Source: Clostridia bacterium (GTDB lineage: Bacteria; Bacillota_A; Clostridia; Christensenellales; Aristaeellaceae). Taken from it: DNA of 64,000 nt. The position numbers were made by a program, and so were the translations under genes. This document shows, in pieces, positions 10,387 to 17,112 of the stretch (its first letter is position 1; each line of letters starts with the position of its first letter). The notes under the pieces are model-generated. The model had not been told where the DNA came from. It made no database searches and was given only the letters and a program-made list of their open reading frames with translations. The stretch covers positions 43,974-107,973 of the forward strand of contig JAFWYA010000055.1 in assembly GCA_017517815.1 (NCBI GenBank), given 5' to 3'.

Positions 10387-10767
10387 ATGAACACTCAATG
10401 TCAGAAGGCGTTTCCGGCCATGGTTCAGCCTGTGCCGCAGCATGCAGGCAATGTTTTTTCGCCCGGGCAGGCTTTGCAAAACGGCACGCTGTTTCCTGAA
10501 CTGTATAAACCCATGAACGGCAGACAATGCTCCGGCGGATGCTATGGGGATGAGGCGCAGATGCTGAACTTTGCTGCATGGGATATGAGGCTGTATCTTG
10601 ATACTCATCCCTGCGATCAGCATGCGTTGTCCTTCTATCACGAAATGTGCCGCCGTGCACCTCAGCCCGGCTATGCCTGCACCTTTGCCGGGTGCAATCA
10701 GGACGGATGGCACTGGACAGACGATCCGTGGCCGTGGGAAATGACAGCCAATGCCGGGAGGGTTTGA
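10387..10767 (+). CDS. cotJA-cotJB: Fused spore-coat proteins CotJA and CotJB
   Basis: 126 aa that join two coat proteins usually made separately. Residues about 20-42 (FSPGQALQNGTLFPELYKP) match the core of CotJA. Residues about 60-120 match CotJB, with MRLYLDTHPCDQHALSFYHE and the tryptophan-rich end DGWHWTDDPWPWE. The frame is open throughout, and a cysteine-containing linker (RQCSGGCYGDE) joins the halves. CotJ proteins sit in the inner spore coat and depend on one another for assembly. cotJC follows after 3 bases. A fusion would fix the 1:1 ratio of the two subunits. The start ATG follows AAAGGAAG. Confidence 0.85.
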   Translation: MNTQCQKAFPAMVQPVPQHAGNVFSPGQALQNGTLFPELYKPMNGRQCSGGCYGDEAQMLNFAAWDMRLYLDTHPCDQHALSFYHEMCRRAPQPGYACTFAGCNQDGWHWTDDPWPWEMTANAGRV

Positions 10768-10770
10768 CGC

Positions 10771-11370
10771 ATGTTTATATATGAAAAGAAACTGCAGTAT
10801 CCTGTTTGTATCAAAAAGCCGGATCCCAGAATGGCGGCGGCCATCATCAGCCAGTACGGCGGTCCGGACGGTGAGCTGGGCGCTTCACTGAGGTATCTGA
10901 GCCAGCGTTTTTCCATGCCGCATAAAGAAGTCAAAGGGTTGCTCACGGACGTAGCTGTGGAAGAACTCGGGCATCTTGAGATTGTGGGGGCGATGGTTTA
11001 CCAGTTGACCCGCAACCTGAATGAAGAACAGATCAAAAAGGCTGGGTTTGACGCCTATTTTACGGATCACACACAGGGCGTATATCCTCAGGCGGCAGCA
11101 GGCTTTCCCTATACGGCGGCTTCGATGGCTGTCAAGGGCGATCCCGTCACAGATCTGCATGAAGATCTCGCGGCTGAACAGAAGGCGCGCACAACTTACG
11201 AAAATCTGCTGCTTTTGGCGGATGATCCTGATGTGATTGATGTGCTGCGTTATCTGCGCGAAAGAGAAATCGTGCACTATCAGCGTTTTTCCGAAGCCCT
11301 GGGCATTGTGCGTGAAAAACTGGATGAACGCAATTTCTATGCGTTTAACCCTGCACTCAGCCTGAAATAA
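10771..11370 (+). CDS. cotJC: Spore coat protein CotJC, manganese-catalase family
   Basis: 199 aa, about the family length, a ferritin-like four-helix protein of the manganese catalase group. The di-metal ligands are in YGGPDGELGASLRYL, AVEELGHLEIVG, DLHEDLAAEQKARTTYENL and REREIVHYQRF. It would break down hydrogen peroxide or act structurally in the spore coat. It is translated from the cotJA/B messenger (stop and start 3 bases apart) and followed at once by a terminator. Confidence 0.92.
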   Translation: MFIYEKKLQYPVCIKKPDPRMAAAIISQYGGPDGELGASLRYLSQRFSMPHKEVKGLLTDVAVEELGHLEIVGAMVYQLTRNLNEEQIKKAGFDAYFTDHTQGVYPQAAAGFPYTAASMAVKGDPVTDLHEDLAAEQKARTTYENLLLLADDPDVIDVLRYLREREIVHYQRFSEALGIVREKLDERNFYAFNPALSLK

Positions 11371-11376
11371 ACAAAG

Positions 11377-11405
11377 GCCCCGTTTCCGCAAAATGGAAAC
11401 GGGGC
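11377..11405. terminator. Bidirectional terminator between cotJC and the CAP-domain gene
   Basis: Perfect 11-bp stem GCCCCGTTTCC with its complement and a 7-base loop between two convergent genes; T runs on either side are short. Confidence 0.6.
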
Positions 11406-11410
11406 TGATT

Positions 11411-12181
11411 TCAGCGTACAAACAGCTGTGTAACGTAGACAAAACCCTGGCTGTCCTTCCAGACACCAATGCCAACTTTCGTCCAGCTCTTGCTGAGAAT
11501 ATTGCGCCGGTGACCGGAGCTGCTCATGAAAGCAGCTTGTGACTTTTCAACCGTCGCATGGTGCGCAATGTTTTCACCCACGGCATTGAAAGAATAGCCG
11601 AAGGTTTTCAGCATCTGCGATGCGGAGCCATAGGTGGGGGAGGTGTGAGCAAAATAATTCTTCTCGTGCATATCGCGGCTTTTGAGCCTTGCCAGCTCGC
11701 AAAGTACGGGATCAAGCGTAAGAGCGGGCATTCCGTTGGCAGAACGGTCCTGATTTAGCAGAAGAAATGCATTTTCCTCTTGCGCAGTAACAGAACCCGT
11801 AGTATAATCACCCTCGTTGGAGGGAGGAACCGCAGTTTCCACAGGTTTTTGCGTCGGTTTCGGCGTGGGAACGGCTGTCGGCGCCGCAGTAGGTGCAGGC
11901 GATGCCGTTGGCACTGCTGTGGGCACAGGCGTTGCGACCGGCGCGGCTGTTGGCGCAGGCGTTTCTGTGGGGACAATCGTCGGTTCAGCAGTAGGTGCTG
12001 GCGTTGCACTGGGCACGGGCGTACAGGTGGACGCAACGGGCGGACAGTAGCTGTTTTGTCTGTAAGGCCAGCCCTTGAATCCAAACTGCGACGTGGGCGC
12101 GCCGCCAGCTGCAAAGGCAGTGGAAGCGGCTGAAAGGCTCACGGCAAGAACAAGTGCGGTCAGCTTTTGTTTTTTCTGCAT
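11411..12181 (-). CDS. Secreted CAP/SCP-domain protein with a Pro-Thr-Ala linker
   Basis: 256 aa. A signal peptide (MQKKQKLTALVLAVSLSAAS, cleaved after AFA) is followed by a low-complexity stretch from about residue 45 to 120 made of APTAAPT/PVPTAVPT units, then a CAP domain of the YkwD type from about 130 to the end. Family marks are LLNQDRSANGMPALTLDP, YFAHTSPTYG, VGENIAH and SSGHRRNILSKSWTKVGIGV. CAP proteins are exported and of mixed function; several in spore formers are found in the coat. The start at 12181 has a GGAGG site. The linker suggests that the domain is held away from the cell surface. Confidence 0.88.
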   Translation of the reverse strand: MQKKQKLTALVLAVSLSAASTAFAAGGAPTSQFGFKGWPYRQNSYCPPVASTCTPVPSATPAPTAEPTIVPTETPAPTAAPVATPVPTAVPTASPAPTAAPTAVPTPKPTQKPVETAVPPSNEGDYTTGSVTAQEENAFLLLNQDRSANGMPALTLDPVLCELARLKSRDMHEKNYFAHTSPTYGSASQMLKTFGYSFNAVGENIAHHATVEKSQAAFMSSSGHRRNILSKSWTKVGIGVWKDSQGFVYVTQLFVR

Positions 12182-12227
12182 GGAGTACCTCCTGAGTGAA
12201 AAGTTTCGCCTTCGATGGCGTAACACA

Positions 12228-12256
12228 ATCGTAATAAAAAAGTCATTAAAACGCAA
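12228..12256 (-). promoter_or_regulatory. Possible SigA promoter of the CAP-domain gene
   Basis: Minus strand: TTGCGT, 17 bases, TACGAT, 47 bases before the start codon. Confidence 0.45.
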
Positions 12257-12331
12257 ACAAATATCCAGGGAACTTCCATGGTAATATTTCCAAACGGAAG
12301 CAATACCCCAGGATTTGAGGAGGAAACGCAT

Positions 12332-12730
12332 ATGAATCTGGTCAAATGCCCCCGCTGTGATCTCAACTACATCCTTGACACTGAAAAACTGTGCAAGGTT
12401 TGTCTTCGCGAAATGAAGGGTTCGCATGTGGAAGACGAGATGGAAATGTGCTCTGTGTGCAACGCTGCGCCCGCTATGCCCGGCCATGACGTATGCCTCA
12501 GCTGTCTGAAGGAAATGAACAACACCACCTCTGATGAAGACGTGGAAGAGAACCAGACCGTGGTTGATGAGAGCACCATCGGCCTGAATTCCATGAGCAG
12601 CATGGATGAGATCATTCCTCAGATCCACGAAGAGATTCCTGCCAATGAGTTTGGCGATATCGAAAGCGAGCTGTCTCTGGAAAGCGTCATCGAAGAAGAA
12701 AACGAAGACGAGGAAGAGGACGAAGACTAA
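12332..12730 (+). CDS. Small zinc-ribbon protein with an acidic tail, unknown function
   Basis: 132 aa. Four CxxC knuckles lie in the first 70 residues (CPRC, CKVC, CSVC, CLSC), consistent with two zinc-binding ribbons. The C-terminal half is strongly acidic and ends in EEENEDEEEDED. The start at 12332 follows GAGGAGG. It is 14 bases from the metallophosphoesterase gene and likely shares its messenger. Zinc ribbons of this kind bind nucleic acid or protein; nothing more specific can be read. I see no membrane segment. Confidence 0.7.
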   Translation: MNLVKCPRCDLNYILDTEKLCKVCLREMKGSHVEDEMEMCSVCNAAPAMPGHDVCLSCLKEMNNTTSDEDVEENQTVVDESTIGLNSMSSMDEIIPQIHEEIPANEFGDIESELSLESVIEEENEDEEEDED

Positions 12731-12744
12731 AAAGCGAGGGACGA

Positions 12745-13440
12745 ATGTCTGTATTTGCAATCGGCGATCTCCATCTGCCGGGCCACGACCAAAAGCCCAT
12801 GGACGTTTTCGGCAGTCATTGGGATCGCCATTTTGAAACCATCAGCGAAAACTGGCGCAGGTTTATCGGCGAGGATGACATTGTGCTTATCCCCGGCGAC
12901 ATCAGCTGGGCCATGCAGCTTAGTGAAGCACAGGACGATCTGAATGCAATCGGAAAGCTGCCGGGCACAAAGCTGTTGCTGCGCGGTAACCATGACTACT
13001 GGTGGAGCTCTCTGAGCAAGCTGCGTGCCGTTCTTCCTGAACGCATGCATGTGATTCAGAACGATGCGTTGCTGCTTGACGGTCATGTGTTCTGTGGAAC
13101 GCGCGGATGGAACTTTCCGCTGCCGCAGCAGGCGCTGGGAGAGCAGGATGAGAAGGTATATCAGCGTGAGCTGATCCGGCTGAAAATGTCGCTGGATCAT
13201 GCTGTCAGGCTTGGCGGAGAGGACATCACGGTGATGCTGCATTTTCCTCCGCTGTTTGCTGATGGCCTATCTACGGGCTTTACAGAAATCCTGGAGTCGT
13301 ATCCTATTCGCCAGGTCGTTTACGGCCATCTGCACGGCGCTGGGATTAAAATTGCCTTTGAAGGTGAACGCGAAGGAATTCAGTACAATCTTGTCAGTTG
13401 TGATGCGCTGGATTTTTCCCCGATTCGAATCTTTGAATAA
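12745..13440 (+). CDS. Calcineurin-like metallophosphoesterase
   Basis: 231 aa. The metal-binding motifs of the superfamily are all present in order: GDLHL at the N-terminus, GDISWA near residue 52, RGNHDYWW near 77, a His in VMLHFPP near 160 and GHLHG near 195. It resembles the short cytoplasmic group common in Firmicutes, whose substrates are unknown. It is preceded by the zinc-ribbon gene at 14 bases and followed by a 70-base AT-rich stretch and a strong terminator. Confidence 0.85.
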   Translation: MSVFAIGDLHLPGHDQKPMDVFGSHWDRHFETISENWRRFIGEDDIVLIPGDISWAMQLSEAQDDLNAIGKLPGTKLLLRGNHDYWWSSLSKLRAVLPERMHVIQNDALLLDGHVFCGTRGWNFPLPQQALGEQDEKVYQRELIRLKMSLDHAVRLGGEDITVMLHFPPLFADGLSTGFTEILESYPIRQVVYGHLHGAGIKIAFEGEREGIQYNLVSCDALDFSPIRIFE

Positions 13441-13457
13441 TTAAATTCAAACTTTTT

Positions 13458-13508
13458 TATACATTTTCGTAATAAAAAAGTAATATTTAAAACGCGAACG
13501 AGCGTTCG
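13458..13508 (+). promoter_or_regulatory. LexA-type SOS box 1 behind a possible SigA promoter
   Basis: CGAACGAGCGTTCG at 13495-13508 is a perfect dyad of the Firmicutes LexA/DinR form CGAAC-N4-GTTCG. It lies where transcription would start from a possible promoter TATACA (13458-13463), 17 bases, TAATAT (13481-13486). The transcript would reach the terminator at 13510-13555 within about 60 bases. Confidence 0.6.
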
Positions 13509-13509
13509 T

Positions 13510-13556
13510 AGAGCCTGCAAACCTTTGTGAAATAAAGGTTTGCAGGCTCTTTTTTT
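13510..13556 (+). terminator. Strong terminator after the metallophosphoesterase gene
   Basis: Perfect 17-bp stem AGAGCCTGCAAACCTTT with its complement, 7-base loop, then T7. It would also end any short transcript from the SOS-box promoter just upstream. Confidence 0.92.
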
Positions 13557-13565
13557 ATTGTCTAG

Positions 13566-13596
13566 AAATTGTGGCGAACAGACGTTCTTACAATTT
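13566..13596. promoter_or_regulatory. LexA-type SOS box 2 inside a larger palindrome
   Basis: CGAACAGACGTTCT at 13575-13588 fits the LexA consensus CGAACRNRYGTTYC at 13 of 14 positions. It is framed by AAATTGT (13566-13572) and ACAATTT (13590-13596), and AAATTGT recurs at 13612. It is 64 bases upstream of the mraZ -35. Confidence 0.6.
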
Positions 13597-13651
13597 TCTG
13601 AAAAGATGCGCAAATTGTTTCAAATAGAAAAAAATGCCTTCATCAGAAGGT

Positions 13652-13715
13652 TTGACTTTCCCTCAAAAAGTGGTGCATAATGGTGCTACAACCCTAAAAA
13701 GGGTGGAAAGTGGAG
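13652..13715 (+). promoter_or_regulatory. mraZ promoter with overlapping MraZ-type GTGG repeats
   Basis: TTGACT (13652-13657), 18 bases, CATAAT (13676-13681). GTGG-containing repeats (AAAGTGGTG, ATGGTGC, GGGTGG, AAAGTGGAG) run from about 13666 to 13715 across and after the -10. MraZ is known to bind tandem TGG-type repeats ahead of its own operon and repress it, so this is a likely autorepression site. Confidence 0.65.
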
Positions 13716-13740
13716 CGAAAAAGGGAGCGGGGTGACGGGC

Positions 13741-14244
13741 ATGGATGGTGAACGGCAATTTGATGAGCAGCTGCCCGTACAGAGCAAGCCCGCAAAGAAA
13801 TTCACTTTTTTCGGTAGTTACGACCATTCCATCGATGCCAAGGGCCGTATCATCATCCCCAATGCTTACCGCAAGGCATTGGGTGACAGCTTCACTATCA
13901 CAATTGGTCTGGACGACCGTGCCATTGCCATTTATCCCGATGCTGCATTTGAAGAGATGATCGCTGAACTGTACCGTCTCAACCGCCGTAAGCCTGCTGT
14001 GCAAAAGCAGCAGGATCACGTTGCAAAATTCAGCTATCCCGGCATGCAGGCCGACAATCAGGGCCGTGTGCTTCTGCCTGTAAAGCTTCGTCAGTATGTG
14101 CTGGGCGATGCCAAGGATGTTGAAATCAGCGGTGCGCTGGACCACATCCGCATCGTAGACAGCGCTACGGCACAGGCCGAGGACGAATTCTATAAAGATC
14201 ATCGCGACGAGATCCTTGATGAGATCGCGGAGCTGGAAGACTGA
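13741..14244 (+). CDS. mraZ: Transcriptional regulator MraZ
   Basis: 167 aa. Two AbrB-like swapped-hairpin motifs are seen, DAKGRIIIPNAYR and DNQGRVLLPVKLR, typical of MraZ, the ring-forming DNA-binding repressor of the division and cell-wall cluster. The family usually starts within ten residues of FFGSYDHSID; here there are about 27 extra, polar residues in front. The ATG at 13741 follows GGGGTGA; an in-frame GTG at 13732 is also possible. It heads the dcw cluster, but the gene that normally follows, rsmH, is absent. Confidence 0.92.
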   Translation: MDGERQFDEQLPVQSKPAKKFTFFGSYDHSIDAKGRIIIPNAYRKALGDSFTITIGLDDRAIAIYPDAAFEEMIAELYRLNRRKPAVQKQQDHVAKFSYPGMQADNQGRVLLPVKLRQYVLGDAKDVEISGALDHIRIVDSATAQAEDEFYKDHRDEILDEIAELED

Positions 14245-14263
14245 GTAAGAAAGGAAGATCCGC

Positions 14264-14887
14264 ATGTCACAGTATCAGCCGATGTATGACAGCTTCGTAC
14301 GTACGCCTGACCGCTATGTACCCACTGCACGCATGAGTGTGTCTGCCAATGTGCGCCTGCCGGGCAGCGATATCGACCTTTATACCGGTCAGCTCAAGCC
14401 GGATCATCAGCGCCGCCACCGCACACAGGCACAGCGCCTTGAAAGGGAAGAAAAAGAACGCGAAGAGCGCCGCGAAACGACTGCCATGAAACGCGAAGAC
14501 GCCAAGGGCGGCGTGCGCATTGAAATGTGGAAGGGCGTTCTGGCGGTTGCTGTGCTGCTGTTTGTGTGCGGCGTGGCGCTGCTGTGGCAGCAGGGGCAGA
14601 TCGTAAGCTACCAGAAGGAACTGAACCGTCAGGAAAGCGTGATCGCTCAGTACAGGCGTGACAACACCGCCCTGGAAGAAGCCATTGCTGCAGCGTCTGA
14701 TCCGGCGGTTATCTGCTATGCCGCCTCTCAGGAACTGCACATGATCCCTGCTGAATCGGCAGAAGCCATTCATCTGGTGGCGGTGGACACCCGTCCGCTG
14801 GAAACGGCGAAAAAGCAGCACTACAGCGCCACAGCCCAAACGCTGCAGTCGCAGACTACGCCGGTGCCCATGACGGCAAGCAACTGA
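14264..14887 (+). CDS. ftsL: FtsL/DivIC-like septal membrane protein
   Basis: 207 aa. A long polar N-terminal region with a charged stretch (REEKEREERRE) is followed by one membrane segment at about residues 88-105 (GVLAVAVLLFVCGVALLW) and a short coiled coil QIVSYQKELNRQESVIAQYR outside the cell. This order, and its place between mraZ and the division PBP, identify it as the FtsL-type component of the divisome, which bridges FtsQ and the PBP. Sequence identity in this family is low, so the name rests on topology and position. The cytoplasmic part is longer than usual. Confidence 0.7.
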   Translation: MSQYQPMYDSFVRTPDRYVPTARMSVSANVRLPGSDIDLYTGQLKPDHQRRHRTQAQRLEREEKEREERRETTAMKREDAKGGVRIEMWKGVLAVAVLLFVCGVALLWQQGQIVSYQKELNRQESVIAQYRRDNTALEEAIAAASDPAVICYAASQELHMIPAESAEAIHLVAVDTRPLETAKKQHYSATAQTLQSQTTPVPMTASN

Positions 14888-14903
14888 TCATGGCGAAATT
14901 TTG

Positions 14904-14931
14904 ACGATAAAGCCGAAAAGCGCATACATAT
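14904..14931 (+). promoter_or_regulatory. Possible sporulation-type promoter before the PASTA PBP
   Basis: AC (14904-14905), 17 bases, CATACATAT (14923-14931). GCATACAT recurs 20 bases on (14942-14949). The -10 fits SigE/SigK forms (CATAcanT/CATAnnnTA); spoVD in Bacillus is SigE-dependent. Weaker than the four CATAGGATG sites. Confidence 0.35.
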
Positions 14932-14946
14932 ATGGTGAAATGCATA

Positions 14947-14977
14947 CATCCCTCCTATCCGGAGATATGGAGGGATG
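14947..14977 (+). promoter_or_regulatory. Hairpin that covers the ribosome-binding site of the PASTA PBP gene
   Basis: CATCCCTCCTATC pairs with GATA(T)GGAGGGATG, 13 bp with a single bulged T and a 4-base loop. The 3' arm contains the GGAGGG site and the first ATG (14975). Confidence 0.6.
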
Positions 14978-14980
14978 GTT

Positions 14981-17095
14981 ATGCAGACGGAACTGCATAT
15001 CCGCAGGCGTGTTTTTGCACTGCTGATGCTGATTGTTTTTTTGTTCTCACTGCTCACACTGCGCATTGCCTATCTGACCACCCTGCGCTCAGAAGAGCTT
15101 ACACGCCGGGGCGTCAGTCAGTGGACGCGCCGTGGTACGGTGTATGCAAGGCGTGGCAGTATATTGGATACCAACGGCCAAACGCTGGTGATGAGCGCCA
15201 CGGCGTATATCATCAGCGCCGATCCGCGAAAGATATCGGACATGTCTTTGTTTACACAAACGATATGTCCGATTTTGGATTTGTCAGAGGAAAATGTTGC
15301 AAAGAAACTCTCTGACAAAACCAAAGCGTCTGTCACTCTGAAACGGCAGGTGTCAAGAGAAACGGCCGACCGGCTGCGGGCGCTGCAGGCGCGCGATGAT
15401 GCGGCAGCGCAGCAGCTCAAGGCACTGCTGTACGACGAGGACGTGCGGCGTATGTATCCGCGCGGTGCGTTTCTGAGCCAGACGCTGGGACTGACCAATG
15501 TTGACAGCGTGGGGCAGAGCGGGCTGGAACAACAATACGAGTCGCTGCTGCGCGGCACGGCGGGCATGATTCTGCGCAGTGTGGACGCCCACTCGCAGCC
15601 TGTATACGACAGAGGCAACCTGTACATTGAACCGCAGGACGGCAACAGCCTGAAGCTGACCATCGATGCCTCCATTCAGGAGATCTGTGAAAAGGCCATG
15701 CGCGAATGCTATGCCGTCAACAAGGCGCAGGCGGTGCATGTCATTGCGATGGATCCCTACACGGGCGCCATCCTGGCCATGTGCTCCAAGCCTGATTACG
15801 ACCCCAACGATCCCCCAAGAGAACAGGCCGATGCCTTAACACAGCTAATGCGTATCCGCCTGATCTCTGATGCGTATGAACCGGGTTCCACATTCAAAAT
15901 CCTTACTGCCGCGGCTGCGCTGGATGCAGGCGTGACTACGCCGGAGGATGGTTTTTACTGCTCAGCCAAAATCAAGGTGGATGGCGACACCATCCGCTGC
16001 TGGGGTAATCCGCATAAGAATGAAAGCATGGCGCAGGCCCTGCAGAACAGCTGCAACCCCGTGTTTGTAGAACTGGCGCTGCGTCTGGGTACCGAACGGT
16101 TTTATCAGTATCTCCATGCATTTGGCCTGGGCAGCAAAACCAAGGTTGACTTACAGGGGGAGGGAAGTGGTATACTAATACCCGTTCAGAAAGTGAAAAA
16201 TGTGGATCTGGCACGCATAGGCTTTGGCCAAAGCGTTGCTGTAACACCCATCCAGCTTTTGACGGCAGCCTGTGCTGTGATTAACGGCGGCAGGCTGATG
16301 CAGCCGTATCTGCTGAAGGAGGCTCTCTCCCCGGACGGAACGGTGCTGTACCGCACACAGCCCAAAGTGGTTTCTCACCCCATTTCAGAACAGACCAGCG
16401 TCACGATGCGTCGGCTGCTGGAGGATGTGGTGGCTATTGGCGGTGCGAAGAATGCAAAAGTCGCCGGGCAGCGCATAGGCGGAAAGACGGGTACGGCGCA
16501 GGTATACAAGGACGGGCGCATCGTGCGTGACGTGCACATTGGCTCGTTTCTGGGATTTGCTCCGGCGGATGACCCGCGTATTGCACTGCTGGTTATTGTT
16601 GACGAGGCGGATACGCCTGTCGATTATGGCGGCACTACTGCCGCGCCTTTTGCTGGACAAATCCTTGCGGATGTGTTACCGTATTTAGGTTGTACATCCA
16701 ATGAAGAACGCACGGAAGTTGTGGTGGGGAATGTGGTGGGTATGCCGCTTTATCAGGCGCGCGCCGCAATGTCTGCACAGGGCTTCCGGGTGCTGGATGA
16801 CGGGGCCGGCGACACCGTAACGGCCCAGATGCCGGGCGCCGGCGCAAAGCTGGTGGAAGGCGGACAGGTGATGCTGTATACCTATACGGACGATCCTGTT
16901 GAAACGGTGGAGCTTGTCTGCGTGCCGGATGTAATCGGCCAGTCCATAGCACAGGCAGGTATGCTGCTGAGGCAGCGCGGACTTGACATGGAGATTGACG
17001 GCTCGGGGCTGGCTGTGAAGCAGCAGCCTGCCGGCGGTGAATTTGTCACGCGGGACACGGTCGTCAGGGTCAGTTTTGATTTACCCAGTCCATAA
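14981..17095 (+). CDS. PASTA-domain class B penicillin-binding protein (SpoVD/PBP2B type)
   Basis: 704 aa. A short cytoplasmic start and one membrane segment (FALLMLIVFLFSLLTLRI) lead into a dimerisation domain and then a transpeptidase domain: active-site Ser in EPGSTFK (about S303), SCN in LQNSCNPVFVE, and KTGT near residue 502. Two PASTA domains (about 580-640 and 645-704: NVVGMPLYQARAAM, VPDVIGQSIAQAG) end the protein. It cross-links septal or spore-cortex peptidoglycan with FtsW. As the only class B PBP of the cluster it could be the division enzyme, the cortex enzyme SpoVD, or both. I prefer the ATG at 14981, since GGAGGG abuts the one at 14975. Confidence 0.9.
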   Translation: MQTELHIRRRVFALLMLIVFLFSLLTLRIAYLTTLRSEELTRRGVSQWTRRGTVYARRGSILDTNGQTLVMSATAYIISADPRKISDMSLFTQTICPILDLSEENVAKKLSDKTKASVTLKRQVSRETADRLRALQARDDAAAQQLKALLYDEDVRRMYPRGAFLSQTLGLTNVDSVGQSGLEQQYESLLRGTAGMILRSVDAHSQPVYDRGNLYIEPQDGNSLKLTIDASIQEICEKAMRECYAVNKAQAVHVIAMDPYTGAILAMCSKPDYDPNDPPREQADALTQLMRIRLISDAYEPGSTFKILTAAAALDAGVTTPEDGFYCSAKIKVDGDTIRCWGNPHKNESMAQALQNSCNPVFVELALRLGTERFYQYLHAFGLGSKTKVDLQGEGSGILIPVQKVKNVDLARIGFGQSVAVTPIQLLTAACAVINGGRLMQPYLLKEALSPDGTVLYRTQPKVVSHPISEQTSVTMRRLLEDVVAIGGAKNAKVAGQRIGGKTGTAQVYKDGRIVRDVHIGSFLGFAPADDPRIALLVIVDEADTPVDYGGTTAAPFAGQILADVLPYLGCTSNEERTEVVVGNVVGMPLYQARAAMSAQGFRVLDDGAGDTVTAQMPGAGAKLVEGGQVMLYTYTDDPVETVELVCVPDVIGQSIAQAGMLLRQRGLDMEIDGSGLAVKQQPAGGEFVTRDTVVRVSFDLPSP

Positions 17096-17112
17096 AGGAT
17101 GGAGGAATACAG

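Noticed and set aside
11820..12050. Short repeated units resembling a repeat array
   Set aside because: They encode the Pro-Thr-Ala linker of the CAP-domain protein; units vary and have no constant spacers, so this is not a CRISPR array.
13380..13613. Minus-strand frame of 77 codons over the SOS-box region, possible SOS division inhibitor
   Set aside because: It starts with TTG without a ribosome-binding site, runs through the terminator hairpin and into the metallophosphoesterase gene, and has no signal or membrane segment like YneA.
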